Source: Trametes villosa (taxonomy: Eukaryota; Basidiomycota; Agaricomycetes; Polyporales; Polyporaceae). From it: a stretch of 64,000 bases of DNA. Below, one piece after another: positions 44,578 through 55,336 of the stretch. The position numbers and the translations under genes are program-made. The stretch covers positions 434,001 to 498,000 of the forward strand of contig PUDQ02000017.1 in NCBI GenBank assembly GCA_002964805.2, given 5' to 3'. Numbering within the stretch: position 1 is the stretch's first letter; each line of letters begins with the position of its first letter. Under the pieces are notes generated by a model, which saw only the letters and a list, made by a program, of their open reading frames with translations, ran no database searches and was not told the DNA's origin.

Positions 44578-46167
44578 ATGGAAAGACAACCGTCACTCAC
44601 GGGTCGTGTCCGCAAGCTGTCAAACACAATCAAGTAAGTATCGCGCTCCTCATCCCCAAAGGCAGAGCGTGTGTACTCACCTCTCAAACCCATCAGGAAC
44701 GCGATCGTACCCTCCTCGTCAAGCAACCAGGCGCAGTCAAAGCGAACGCGCAAGCTCTCTGTTGACTACATCGGCAAGCCGCGAGTCGACCCGGCGTACT
44801 CGATCGACGCGTGGCTACCGACGAAGGGGGAGCGCGAGGCATCCCGGCCGCCGCGTCCACACAGGCCGAGCATGGACGAGCGTCCGCTCGTCATCCGGGA
44901 TCCAGAGGAGCGGGGTCTCGAACAGCAGAGGCTCCGAGACGCGAACACGCTCCGGAGGCCAGAGCGTCCGAGCGAGAGTGAGCTGCCCTACGGGATCAAG
45001 GGGAGCGTTCCAGTTCAGGACGCGTTACTGGTAGTGGCGCTCGTGGAGATGGAGAAGGTCGCGTTCCCGGCGCCGCCGAGGAAGACGTCGCCGCCACGAC
45101 CGGTCGCGCGTCGGACGCAGACGGGCGAGTCGAGTGCCCAGGATCGGTCCCCGCCAGGACCGAGCCGGGTGGTCTTCTCGCCGTTTGCACCAATGGCACG
45201 GTCGTCGTCGCTGCGGAGTACGAGGACGATGCCGGAGAGGACGAGGGTGGAAGTCGAGGAGGATACCCCGTCGACCACGCGCGTAGGAACACCCGAGCTA
45301 ACCATCGAGGAGAGGGAGGGCCTGAGGGCGCGTATGGGCAAGGGGAAGGGGCGCGCCGCCAACGAGGCGAAGACGGCGTCGGTGTACTGCGCCCCCGAGG
45401 AAGCAGCAACAGTGCGCCGGCAGGGAGCGATCCGGCGCCCATCGAAGGGGAGCGACGCCTCTCTCCCCTCTCTCCTGCTCCGCGACCGGTTCGGACGCAG
45501 CGAGGACACCCTCGTGGCGCCCCCGGCCCACCCCACCAGTCTCCAACGGTCGCATTCGACTGCGACGCGGGGATCCCTCAAGCCGAGGCGCGCGCCCCCT
45601 TCCCCGTCGCCGTTGAAGCCACGGCCCGAGCCGCGCGACGTACCGCGCGATGTCGAGCTGCGGCACACGCAGGATTCCCTCTTGCGTTGGGAGGATTCAT
45701 CGTCGACGAAGAGCTCCGAAGTCGGCCCGATGCTCATACCTCCGGCACCGGTCGCGACGAAGCGCGTCGTAGAGAAGGCGCGGGCGAACATGCCGCTGCG
45801 GTACCCGCCAGTACCGCGCGACGTGCAGCTGTCCGCGCCGGACCCGCAGCGCGCGTCGTCCTTCAAGGCGGAGGTCGGCCACGTCGGCGCGGAGTCTACA
45901 GAGGGAAGCAGGCGTGAGAAGCCGGGAAGGAAACACGCGCGGAAGGGGGCCGTGGCGGAGGTGGAGTACATTCCACTCACCAAGTACTACGACGAAGTCG
46001 CTCTGGCCAACGGTCTGGCGCAGGAGGCTGTACCCCCGCTTCCCGCCCTTCTGCCTAGTGCTGGGCCTAGCACTAGCCTGAAGGCGCCGGAGCCGCTTCG
46101 TGTGCTGAAGAGGGACTCGCGGGAGCGGGAAGCGGAGGTAAAGACGAAGACCGGGGGGAGGAAGTGA
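44578..46167 (+). CDS. Large intrinsically disordered protein, 508 aa
   Basis: Exons are 44578-44633 and 44697-46167. The ATG lies in CACG-ATGG context and the 63-nt intron joins TIK|N in phase. The protein is Arg/Pro/Ser/Glu-rich, with a basic N-terminus (ERQPSLTGRVRKLS), several PxxP-like runs (KPRRAPPSPSPLKPRPEP) and an acidic/basic C-terminus (DSREREAEVKTKTGGRK). Only two ordered-looking patches are seen: VDYIGKPRVDPAYSIDAWLP near residue 42 and VEYIPLTKYYDEVALANGLA near 450. There is no signal peptide or membrane segment. It is unrecognised; a scaffold or signalling substrate with SH3 or kinase sites would fit the composition, but that is a guess. Confidence 0.7.
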
Positions 46168-47066
46168 TACGGGGGACGGATGAGATGAACGGCCTGCGGG
46201 ACGAAGATATCCTATCATGCCTCATATACCCTATCTCCCGGACTTAGAGACTTTGTTCCCCTTTGTTTCGTCGATGTGCCACTCCGCCGTACGTTGCCGT
46301 CCGCGCCCTCGTGGAGGGGTTGCTACTTTGTTTTTCCAGCGCCGCGAGGTTGTTGCTGTAGATCATGTTGTCGCTATTCGTTCATGTATACACACCCACC
46401 TGCACATACCTTGTTCCTCATCTACTGCTCTTTGTGTGCTCTCGCTGCCGTCGTCTGGCCAAATGCACGATGAAGTCCTCGAAGCTTGAAGCTAGGCCTA
46501 GAGTATGTGGCGGTAGCGCCCGTACTGAGACCGACCACGAAGACTGGCGCCTAAGTACTTAGTACTTGCCTTCCTCCGGGTATAAGGACACAAAGCAGAG
46601 GCTCGACATGTCAACCTTCTCAGACCGGCGAGGTAACTGCTGGAACTTCAGTCGAACGTGTACAGTACGATACGATCTTCGAAACAAGATGAGTCAATTC
46701 ACGAAAGCTGGAGAAAAAACATCGCTTGTCATCGTGGAACAGTACAAGCGGTAACTGCGGGAGCAATGGAATGTTCGCGGTGTAGTCATTATCCTAGGTC
46801 TGCCCTTGTAACATGACGTGTACGTCGGAGGCCACAGCCTCACGAGTTCACGACCCGTCGGCGTTCTCGGGAGCGAACCAGACTGCGAAACCATGCGCGA
46901 CGTCCAAGCCAGCCTACGTCAAGAGGGCTGACCTCCACCCTGAGCCTGGCGGTGAAGGCGGTGGCGATGTCGGCGGCGGCTTGACGATCGTATGTTTGAG
47001 ATTGGGAGCGCTATAATAATTACGATATTAGCGTGATATATTCCGCTATCCGAAGTACTGCAGAAC
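46168..47066. other. Intergenic region between convergent genes
   Basis: No gene is supported in these 900 bp. A small palindromic duplication (AAGTACTTAGTACTT) lies at 46553-46567. The rest is unremarkable. Confidence 0.45.
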
Positions 47067-49306
47067 TCACTTATACTTGCTAAGATCGAAGTGCGTCATC
47101 TGAGCAGAGGGGAACCGGAAGTCAGGTTGGTATGAAGGGGCGACGACAGACGAGGACAGTAGGACATACCAGCTCAAAGTAGAGGAGATACTCGGGCTTG
47201 GGCGAGTTCTTCTCAACGGCATTGTAGCCGCAGGAGCACCCCCATCGGCCTTCGCTGATCGCGTCTTGAACAGCAGTCATCGTCGCGTCCTTCGGCAGCT
47301 CGAACATCTCGAGGGTACGCTCGATCCGGCTCCGGTGGTAGTTGTTGATGAAGTACTGTGTGTATTCGGTCGACCACAAGCGCGTGCTATGGCACTGCTG
47401 CCAGTGCTCGACCTGGCCGAGGAACGGCTTGAGTCCAGAGCAGTGCATGTGGCCGGACAGGTTGTAGCGGCAGGAGAACAAGGCGGTGGGGGCGTCTAGG
47501 AGAGCAAACACCTCGGCGTCGTCGAGCTCCTTGTCGGGCTCCTCGTCGGACTCGCTGTTGGACTCCATAGCTTTCTTCTTCCCCTTACCGCGGGCTTTGC
47601 CACCTCGAGACTTCTTGACCTTCTGTGGTGCCTCTTTTTCCGCCATCTGCGCATCCGCTTTGCGCATCAGAGCAACGAGGTCACGCGCAGCCCGAGCCAG
47701 GTACTCGTCGGCGTGTGCGAGGACGCGCTCCTCAAGCGCGCTATATTCGCCGGGGGTGACGTCGGTGTCGGGCTCTGCGCCAGTGAGAATGTCTTGACTC
47801 AAGACCATCGCGTCCTGGAAGCCCGGGAGCGTACGCTTCCGCGCGTCCTCTTTGCGGCCCTGCTTCAAGAACGCATCGTAATGCGTCGAGAACTGGGCGC
47901 GTCGCTTGCTCCATTTCAGCTTGAATTCTTCTTCGGCATGACGTTGGCGCTCCTTGTCTAGAATGGCCACGAGCTTGGGGCGGATGGTATTCCAGACTAC
48001 CCGACCACGTTAGAGCAGACACTACACTCGATAACGCAGCACGTACTTCTTGAAGTGAGGTAGCGTGGCTGATGGAGCATCTGGATGACTTGATGGTCAT
48101 ACGGTGGAATTTCGGACGGCTCGTAGCCAAGCTCGCGCAGCTTGTTCTCAATACTGTTCCGGCGGTGAGCGACATGAGCAGCGCGGCCCATATGACGATC
48201 GAACTCACGCTGCAATCCGCTCCTGCTGGATGTTCCCCTCCACCTTGTATTTCTCGCTTTGTAGCTCCTTTTCCCACTCCACGATGTCCAGGTTGAGCTG
48301 AAGACGATAATGAAGGGCTATGCAGCATCTCGGTGGGAGGACTTACGTTCGCTCTCCGGATAGCATCGGCCTTGCGCTCATTGACGAATTCCTGAAGCGC
48401 CTTCTGGTCTTTACCAGCGATGAGCTCCTGGTATTGCTTTGCGACGGCGGAGAACTCGGGCTCGTAGAACGTAAGACGCGACGTCTGGTTGAGAACCGCT
48501 ACGCGATTGAATCTGTATTCTAGCAGGCTAGTGAGCAAGAATCCGAAATCAGAAGGAACAGACCAGGCTAACGATAAGTAGCAAGATTGGCGGCCGGCAT
48601 GAGATTGAAGAGTTCCTCCTGTCCGGCCTTGCTGACTCGGAAGCCGGCTTCGCGGGCAAGCTTTCCGCCGTTCCTCACGCTGCGTAGGTAGTGTCAGTCT
48701 CTTCGGCGCCCGAAACAAAACAAATGCACTGGTACGTACTTCGCTTTCCAGCAGGCCCCGCAGAGCCGTACGGGTATGGCGTAGTCTACGTTCACAGACT
48801 GGTTGACGCCACACGCCTGTCGCCGCAAGTATAAGTCGTGAATAGGAAACGAGGGAGCGAGAATGACTCGCTCACGTTGCATGTTCGCTCGAACACCAGG
48901 CTGGCGTACTGCGCCTCGTTCACGTGCTCGGGGCAGTCAGGCATCCGGGGCACTATGTTCCTGCGCGCCGCGATCCAAACGCTGCGGGCGCTTCGCGAGA
49001 GGAGCATGCCGCGTAGTTCCTTCGACGTCCGCGCGAGTTGCAGGATGTCGACCGGGTTCAGGTACGATGCGACCTGCGGTGCACGGGTATGAGCAAAGTC
49101 GAGACGAACGGAAAACATACAGCCGCGAGCAAGCTGACCTCGAAGAAGACCTCGAGCGGCATGTTAAGGATCTCGGTCAGTTTGCCGATGTCCTTCCCTA
49201 TCGCTTTCTTCCCTTTCGGCTCATTGCGTTTCCGCCTACGACCATAGCGGCCTTCCGTGTCGTGAATACGGGATCCGCTGCTGATAACCGGCTTGAATGT
49301 GCTCAT
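47067..49306 (-). CDS. F-box protein, array member 1 (nine exons)
   Basis: Exons (minus) are 49306-49139, 49073-48876, 48816-48740, 48679-48573, 48519-48347, 48297-48209, 48153-48047, 47996-47170 and 47099-47067, giving 592 aa, all phases closing. A basic leader (RYGRRRKRNEPKGKK) precedes an F-box (MPLEVFFEVASYLNPVDILQ, ARTSKELRGMLL), interrupted by intron 1. A Cys-pair segment follows (TCNACG...LCGACWKAK), likely zinc-binding. The central part is helical (EFSAVAKQYQEL, RELGYEPSEIPPYD). A Lys-rich linker (KKSRGGKARGKGKKKA) leads to a C-terminal Cys-rich region (LFSCRYN, CSGLKPF, WGCSCGY). The F-box suggests an SCF substrate receptor. The last exon (MTHFDLSKYK) is short and the least certain. 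Confidence 0.85.
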
Positions 49307-49758
49307 AGTCGAGGTCGAGGCCAGGTTTGTGGTGAGACGGTGGGGCGGGGCTGCTTCAAGCTGGCGCACACTACACAACGGACGAGATTTAATGGAACCT
49401 TGTCGTTTTGCGATGGGGTAGTTAGCTAGTCTGTCGTTAAGTTGGGTGAGAGGAGGCGGTATCAATATACAAGATGGGACTCGTGGTTATCGTGGCACCT
49501 GAACGTGAGTGGCGGTGTTGCGTCCGGAGCCGCAGCACTACTACCGCCGGCGCATCTGTGAGTCGGACTTGTGCCTGTTTCCATTAAATTGGATTCTCGA
49601 GTACTCGCCGGACGGCAACAGTGTGGACATTCGACAGCATCAAGTCACGCCGAGTCAGGGAACTCAGAATCATCGCGTGTACGAGTCATTCCCGGGCCCA
49701 TGACTACAAGCGTACATTGCGCCGAGCGCGCACCTCCCCAAATGGGTGTATGGAAGAA
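49307..49758. other. Intergenic spacer of the F-box array
   Basis: A 452-bp spacer holding the promoter of member 1 and the 3' flank of member 2. No gene is seen. Confidence 0.45.
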
Positions 49759-52054
49759 TCACCATCCGTTCGAGGCTTCGTTAGTGAGGGGCTTGAAGGT
49801 GATACGGTGAACGGCGGTGTCGGGTCCCTTGTGCACTTCAGAGTTCATCGGTGGACATAGCATGTGCTTGAGCTACGACAATGGCGAGGTCAGTCGACGT
49901 GCCATAAGCGAATAACAGCACTTCATTAGGCGCACCAATCTGTATAGCCGGCAGTATGGCTCCATCTCCAGATAGGAGCTGCTATCCTCGAATTCCGGGC
50001 AACACGTACAGACAGGCTGGCCGGAGGCTGCGAGGTTCTCCACCTCGGACAGGCCCGCGGACGCCGGAAGACCAAGGGCTCTGAGTAGCTCTTTCACGGT
50101 AGCCGCATTCCCGGGGCATGCGAGGGCGCCTGAGGCATCGAAGGGTGTGTTCTTGTGATCTTTCTGTTGATGCTCGAGAAGCCCTGACCACGAAAACAGG
50201 AACGGCCGCCAGCCGCAAGAGCAGCTAAACAGCGCCTCGTGCTGGTCAAGCAGCGCGCCCACGTCGCCCGCGGCTTCGTCGTTGGTGATGGATGCCTTCT
50301 TCTTCCCTTTGCTATTGCTATTGCTTTTGGCAGAGCGCCCCGCCGTCGTGCTTGGAGTTTCTTTCGATGCAGACAGCTTCTCGCGCAGACGACCGGCGAG
50401 CTTCTGCCGGGCACTGCTCAGGAACTTGTCGCCGTGGGTGAGGATGGCATCTTCGACAGCCCGAAAGTCCTCCGGTAAAATGTCGACCTCTGGATCCTTG
50501 GACGTGAGCAGTGACTGCATGAAGCCCAGCTCGATGACGGATCCCCAACAAGGGAAAGTACGCTTGCGCTGATCGATGTCGCGGTCCTTCTGCAAGAAGG
50601 TGGAATAGAGCGCCTGGAGCTGCGAGAGGCGCTGGTGCCACTTGAGCTCGAAGGCCTCTTTTTCGCGCTTCCGGCGCTCTGCGTCTAGGATTTCCACGAG
50701 CTTGGGCCGGATAGTGTTCCAGACTGGCTACGGATGAGCCATACAGCAGCTCATGAGGCAAGAACGATTGGACGTACTCCGTGTGGTCAGTTTGCGCGGC
50801 TGGTTGATGCAGGCCCACCATGTGCTGTCGTAACGCGGGAACTCCGCTTCTTGGTATCCCAGCTCTTGTAGCTTCGCATAGATGCTACAGGGGTGGAATA
50901 TAATGAGCAAGGTGGAGGGTGCTCATTGCCGCGCCGAACTCACTCGGCGCGACGTTCGCGTTTAGCTTTGTCATTCTCCGTAGTCTTCCTATCCTGAGCG
51001 CCGTATTCCCATAGTTGGACGGCCACGAGGAACTAGAGACGGCCTTTGTCCAAACAGGTACGAGCAATGGACAGCGTCACGTACGTTGTATCTTTCTAGA
51101 GCATCGGCCTTGCACTTGTTGACGAAATGCCGCAAAGCCTCTTCGTCCTTGCTTGCACGGAGTTCACCATATTGTTTGGCGACGGCGGCAAATCGGGGCT
51201 TGTAGAACCGCTGGATGATGCTCTGGCGTAACCCCTTGTAGGGTTTCCAATCGTCTTCTATAAGATGCCAGTTATGGGTCATACTAAGTACTCTGCGACG
51301 TCATATACGCTTACCTAGAGAATAGATGGTCGCGCTGGGCAACATGTTCACTAGTTCATCTATATGATCTTTGGGAATCTTGAGCTCTCGAACCACCTGA
51401 GTTCCCTTCTCGAAACTTGAGTGACGTCAGGAGAGGTCTCATAGAGTAAGGGAAATTTCGCACTTTGCCTTCGAGCACGGCCCGCAAAACCGGGCGGGAA
51501 CAGTGAGCTCGGGAAATAGCGCACGACCAACTCCGCATGCCTGCCAGAGATGAGAGTTGAGTTGAGTAAGACGGGGAACACGCGATGGAGCCAACGTACG
51601 CTGCAGATGCGCTCGAAAAGGATATGCGCGTACAGGGGTTCGCTGAGATAGGACGCACAATCCGGAAGCGGGGGGTAGACGTTCTTGCGCGCCGCTACCC
51701 ACATGTGTCGGGATGTACGAGAAAGCAGCATATCGCGCAGCTCGTTGGAGGCGCGAGAAAGCTGCAGGAGGTCGAGCGGCTGCAAGTGGGAGGTGATCTA
51801 GAGGTTGTGGGCAAAATGCACCACACCCGTCAGCTTTGGGTCACGATACTGAGGGCGTCATTGAGCAACATTACCTCGTAGAAGATTTCTAAAGGCATGT
51901 TGAGAACCTTCATCAGCTTTCCAACATTCCTCCCAGTCGGCATCTTGCCCTTGGTGTTCTCAATGGGCCGCGGGGCCGCGCCGCCCCGTCGATAGGAGTG
52001 CGCCGCGTTGTGAGCCCGCGAAGCTTCGCCGACTACCGGCTTGATGTTATCCAT
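49759..52054 (-). CDS. F-box protein, array member 2 (nine exons)
   Basis: Exons (minus) are 52054-51875, 51797-51600, 51540-51464, 51415-51315, 51257-51085, 51032-50944, 50884-50778, 50723-49936 and 49872-49759, giving 608 aa. The F-box is split by intron 1 (LNMPLEIFYE | ITSHLQPLDLLQLSRASNEL). The Cys-pair motif is ACGVGRAL...RFCGPCSKAK. Exons 2, 3, 5, 6 and 7 have exactly the same lengths (198, 77, 173, 89, 107 nt) as member 1. The C-terminal module has the LFSC/CGWRPFLFSW block and a VCTCC pair. The last exon (LKHMLCPPMNSEV...AVHRITFKPLTNEAS) is shared with member 3 but not 1 or 4. Confidence 0.87.
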
Positions 52055-52432
52055 TTTTCGCGGTATCTCTGAGACAGTGAGCGAGACTGCAAAACGAATT
52101 CTGAGCCGGGTGGATGATGGTCGTGGTTAGGGAGAGAAAGCACGAGCATGGTCGTAGGGCGCTAACGCGTCGCGTCAATGCTCGCAGGCGCGAAGACGTG
52201 ACCGTGGACATGACTCGCCGTTTCATCTTTGCCCTCGCGAACGAAACCCAGTGAAGCAGAAGTACCAGTTCGAGAATAACGGTGGTTTCCACTCGCAGGT
52301 TCATGCTCTGGAACAGTTATAGTTTATATGTCTGAACGTGCATATATTGTGCTGAGATACATAAAGACTCAGAGTCGACGGCGTACTACGGTAAAACATC
52401 CTAGAAGATGCCACTGGTGACTCCTAAAGCAC
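52055..52432. other. Promoter region of F-box member 2
   Basis: A 378-bp spacer. The segment around 52150-52230 (ACGCGTCGCGT...CGTGACCGTGG) is clearly related to 55085-55150 upstream of member 3, so promoter and gene were duplicated together. Confidence 0.5.
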
Positions 52433-52691
52433 CCGGCGGTCACCGCTTACCAGGGAATAGCTTGAAGGTGAGCGTCCGAACAAGCGAGGTCGGAGGACTG
52501 TATAGTGTGCAACATATCTTCTGCGTGCGCATCACGGCGCTGTGAAGCAAGGAAGCGATGGCCTGGATGTCCGGGTTCAGAACGTGTTCAGTCTACACGC
52601 GTGTGAAATGCATTAGCCACTGTGCACCCGGATCTTGCTATAAGGCTTGAGACTCACAATCCTTCTAAGTATGAGCTGCGGCCTCTTGCGA
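52433..52691 (-). pseudogene. Fossil 3' exons of a member-4-type F-box gene
   Basis: This block matches 55331-55594, the last exon, last intron and end of exon 8 of member 4. On the minus strand it still encodes KRPQLILRRI, a GTGAGT intron ending in GTGTAG, then TEHVLNPDIQAIASLLHSAV and TLYSPPTSLVRTLTFKLFPG, followed by a stop. The rest of that gene copy is missing. Its right edge (about 52691) falls inside the last exon of member 3, which reads into it out of frame. Confidence 0.85.
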
Positions 52692-54975
52692 GGCTTCGTT
52701 GGTGATAGGCTTGAATGTGATACGGTGAACGGCGGTCTCGGGCGTCCGGCGCACTTGAGAGTCCCTCGGCGGAAACATTACATGCCTGAGCTATAACAAT
52801 GACAGGGTTAGTCGACCTATACTAAGCACGAACGAGACAAGTTCACTAGACGTACCAATCTGTATAGCCGGTGATATGGCTCCACCAACGGATAGGAGTT
52901 GCTGTCCTCGAACTCGCGCCAGCACGTACAGACCGGCTCGCCGGAGGCTGCGAGGTTCTCCACCTCGGACAGGCCCGCGGACCCCGGAAGACCGAGGGCG
53001 CCGAGCAAGCTTTTCACGAAGCCCGCATTCTCATCGTCTACGGTGATGTCCGAGGCGTTAAAGGGTCCGTACTCGTGGTCCGTCTGTCGATGCTCGAGTA
53101 GTCCTGCCCACGAGAATAGGATGGGCCGCCAGCCGCAAAAGCACCCGAACAGCGCCTCGGGCTGCTCGAGCAGCGCACACACGTCCCCTGCAGCCACGTC
53201 CCCTGCGGCCACGTCGTCTGCGGCGGGAGCCTTCTTCTTTCCTTTGGCGTTGCTTTTGCCTTTACCGGTGGGCGCCGCTGTAGTGCTTGGAGTCTGGCTG
53301 GACGCAGACAACTTGTCGCGTAGGCGACTGGCGAGCTCCTGCTGGGCTCTGGTCTTAAACTCATCGCCATGGGCGAGGATGGCTTCCTCGACGGTCTGAA
53401 AGTCCTCCCGTAGCAGGTCCTCCCCAGGCTCCTTGGACGTGAGCAGCGACTTCACGAAGTCTAGCTCGATAACGTGCCCAAAACAAGGGAGTGTACGCTT
53501 GCGCGGGTCGACGTCACGATCCTTCTGCAAGAGAGCGGTATAGTGCGCCTTGAGTTGCAGAAGGCGAACACGCCACTTCCGCTCGAAGGCCGCTTGTTCG
53601 CGGCTCCTGCGCCCGGCATCTAGGATCTCCACCAGCTTGGGCCGGATTGTGTTCCAGACTAGCTGCGGGTCAGCGATGCAGCGGCTAACAACGCCGGTAC
53701 GGTCGACGTACTTCGCGTGGTGAGCTTGCGTGGCTGGTTGACCAAACCCAACCATGCCTGGTCGTAAATTGGGAACTCGTGCCGTTCGTATCCCAACTCT
53801 CGTAGCTTCGTATAGATGCTATAACCAAAGAATGTGAGCGAGGCCAAGGCTGCGTATCATTGTGCTGAACTCACTCTGCGCGACGCTCGTCGCTGGCAGT
53901 ATCGTTCTCCTTGGCCTTCCGTTCCTGGGTGTTGCCCTCCCAAACCGTGATCGCCGCATGGAACTGAAGATGTGTTAGACCGAGAAAGCACGAGCGACGG
54001 ACGCCGACCCATACGTTGTAGCGTTCCAGAGCATCCGTCTTGCACTCTTCGATAAAACGGCGCAACGCCTGTCCGTCATTGCGTGCACGGAGTCGGCGAT
54101 ATTGATCGGCGACGGCACCGAACTTTGCCTTGTAGAAATGCTGGTCCTTGTCCTGACGCAATTCCGTGTAGGGCTCCCAGTTCTTCGCTGTAGGAAGACA
54201 AACATTGAGTCACAGTCGGTTGCCCTCTGACACCCTGTGCCCTTACACCGATAGAAGGCATAGCTGATCTCGCTGGGCAACATGTTCACGAGTTCTGGGA
54301 CATGATCCTTGGGAATCCGGAGCTCTCGAATAATTTGGGTTCCCTTCTTGATGCTGGAGTAACGTTAGGAAAGGCCTCATAAAGTCACAAAAACTCGCAC
54401 TTCGTCTTTAAGCATGGGCCGCAAAACCGGGCGGGAACTATGAACTCTGCGAAATGCGCCCTACCCACTCCACATGCCTGCCAGCGACAAATGTGAGTGA
54501 CGCAGAGAACACTTCAAGAGGACACGCACGCTACAGATACGCTCGAACAGGATATGCGCATACATCGGTTCGCTGAGATATGTCGCACAGTTCGGGAGCG
54601 GGGGATCGACGTTCTTGCGCGCCGCTACCCACATGTGCCGGGAGGTACGGGACATAAGCATACTGCGCAGCTCGTTGGATGCGCGAGAAAGTTGCAGGAG
54701 GTCGAGCGGTTGTAGGTGGGAGGTGATCTAGGGGTTGTCAGAATGCACCGAACGCGAGAGGCCGAACACCTTGTTCCTAATCCATAATGCATTACCTCGA
54801 AAAACACGTCCAGAGGCATGTTCATGACCTTCATGAGCTTCCCGACGTTCCTCCCCGTCGGCATCTTTCCTTTGGTGTTCTCCACAGGCCGCTGAGCCGC
54901 GCCGCCTCGTCGGCTGTAGTGCGACGCGTTGTGAACCCGCGAGTTCGCACTGACTTCGGGCTTGACGGCATTCAT
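52665..54975 (-). CDS. F-box protein, array member 3 (nine exons, chimeric tail)
   Basis: Exons (minus) are 54975-54796, 54727-54530, 54477-54401, 54353-54247, 54187-54015, 53963-53875, 53818-53712, 53658-52856 and 52790-52665, giving 619 aa. It is the closest relative of member 2 throughout: MNMPLDVFFE | ITSHLQPLDLLQLSR, ACGVGRAHF...RFCGPCLKTK, CGWRPILFSW, VCTCW. Exon 4 must end at GGT|GTAAGG to keep phase. A direct repeat AAGDVAAGD in the linker marks a small local duplication. The last eight residues (SQEAAAHT) come from member-4-type DNA read in another frame, so the natural C-terminus was replaced after a recombination at about 52691. Confidence 0.85.
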
Positions 54976-55336
54976 GATTCTTGAATGCCTCTGAGGATGG
55001 CAGACGACAGTCGACAAGAGAAAGAGAGCAGAGTTTTGAGATGGTTGTGGTTATGGAGAGAGCGCGAGTGGCGTCGTCGAGCGCCAACGCGTCGCGTCTT
55101 GGTCTCAGTCTCAGGCGCGCGAACGTGACCGTGGGCACGACTTGCCGTTTTGCGCGTCGATTCAAGGGGGACCGAGCTCCCCCGTAGCAAATACAGGTAG
55201 GTAGAGGAGATAATAGGCCCGTGATTGAGCGTACATACATTGAACATACATAAAGAAATCGACAGGTGAGATACGAGTACGGGACCATATTCTACGAGGT
55301 GCTCGTGGTTCCTACCGGAGCGCCTGACGGTCCCGG
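54976..55336. other. Promoter region of F-box member 3
   Basis: A 361-bp spacer. The 55085-55150 segment is related to the member 2 promoter. No gene is seen. Confidence 0.5.
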
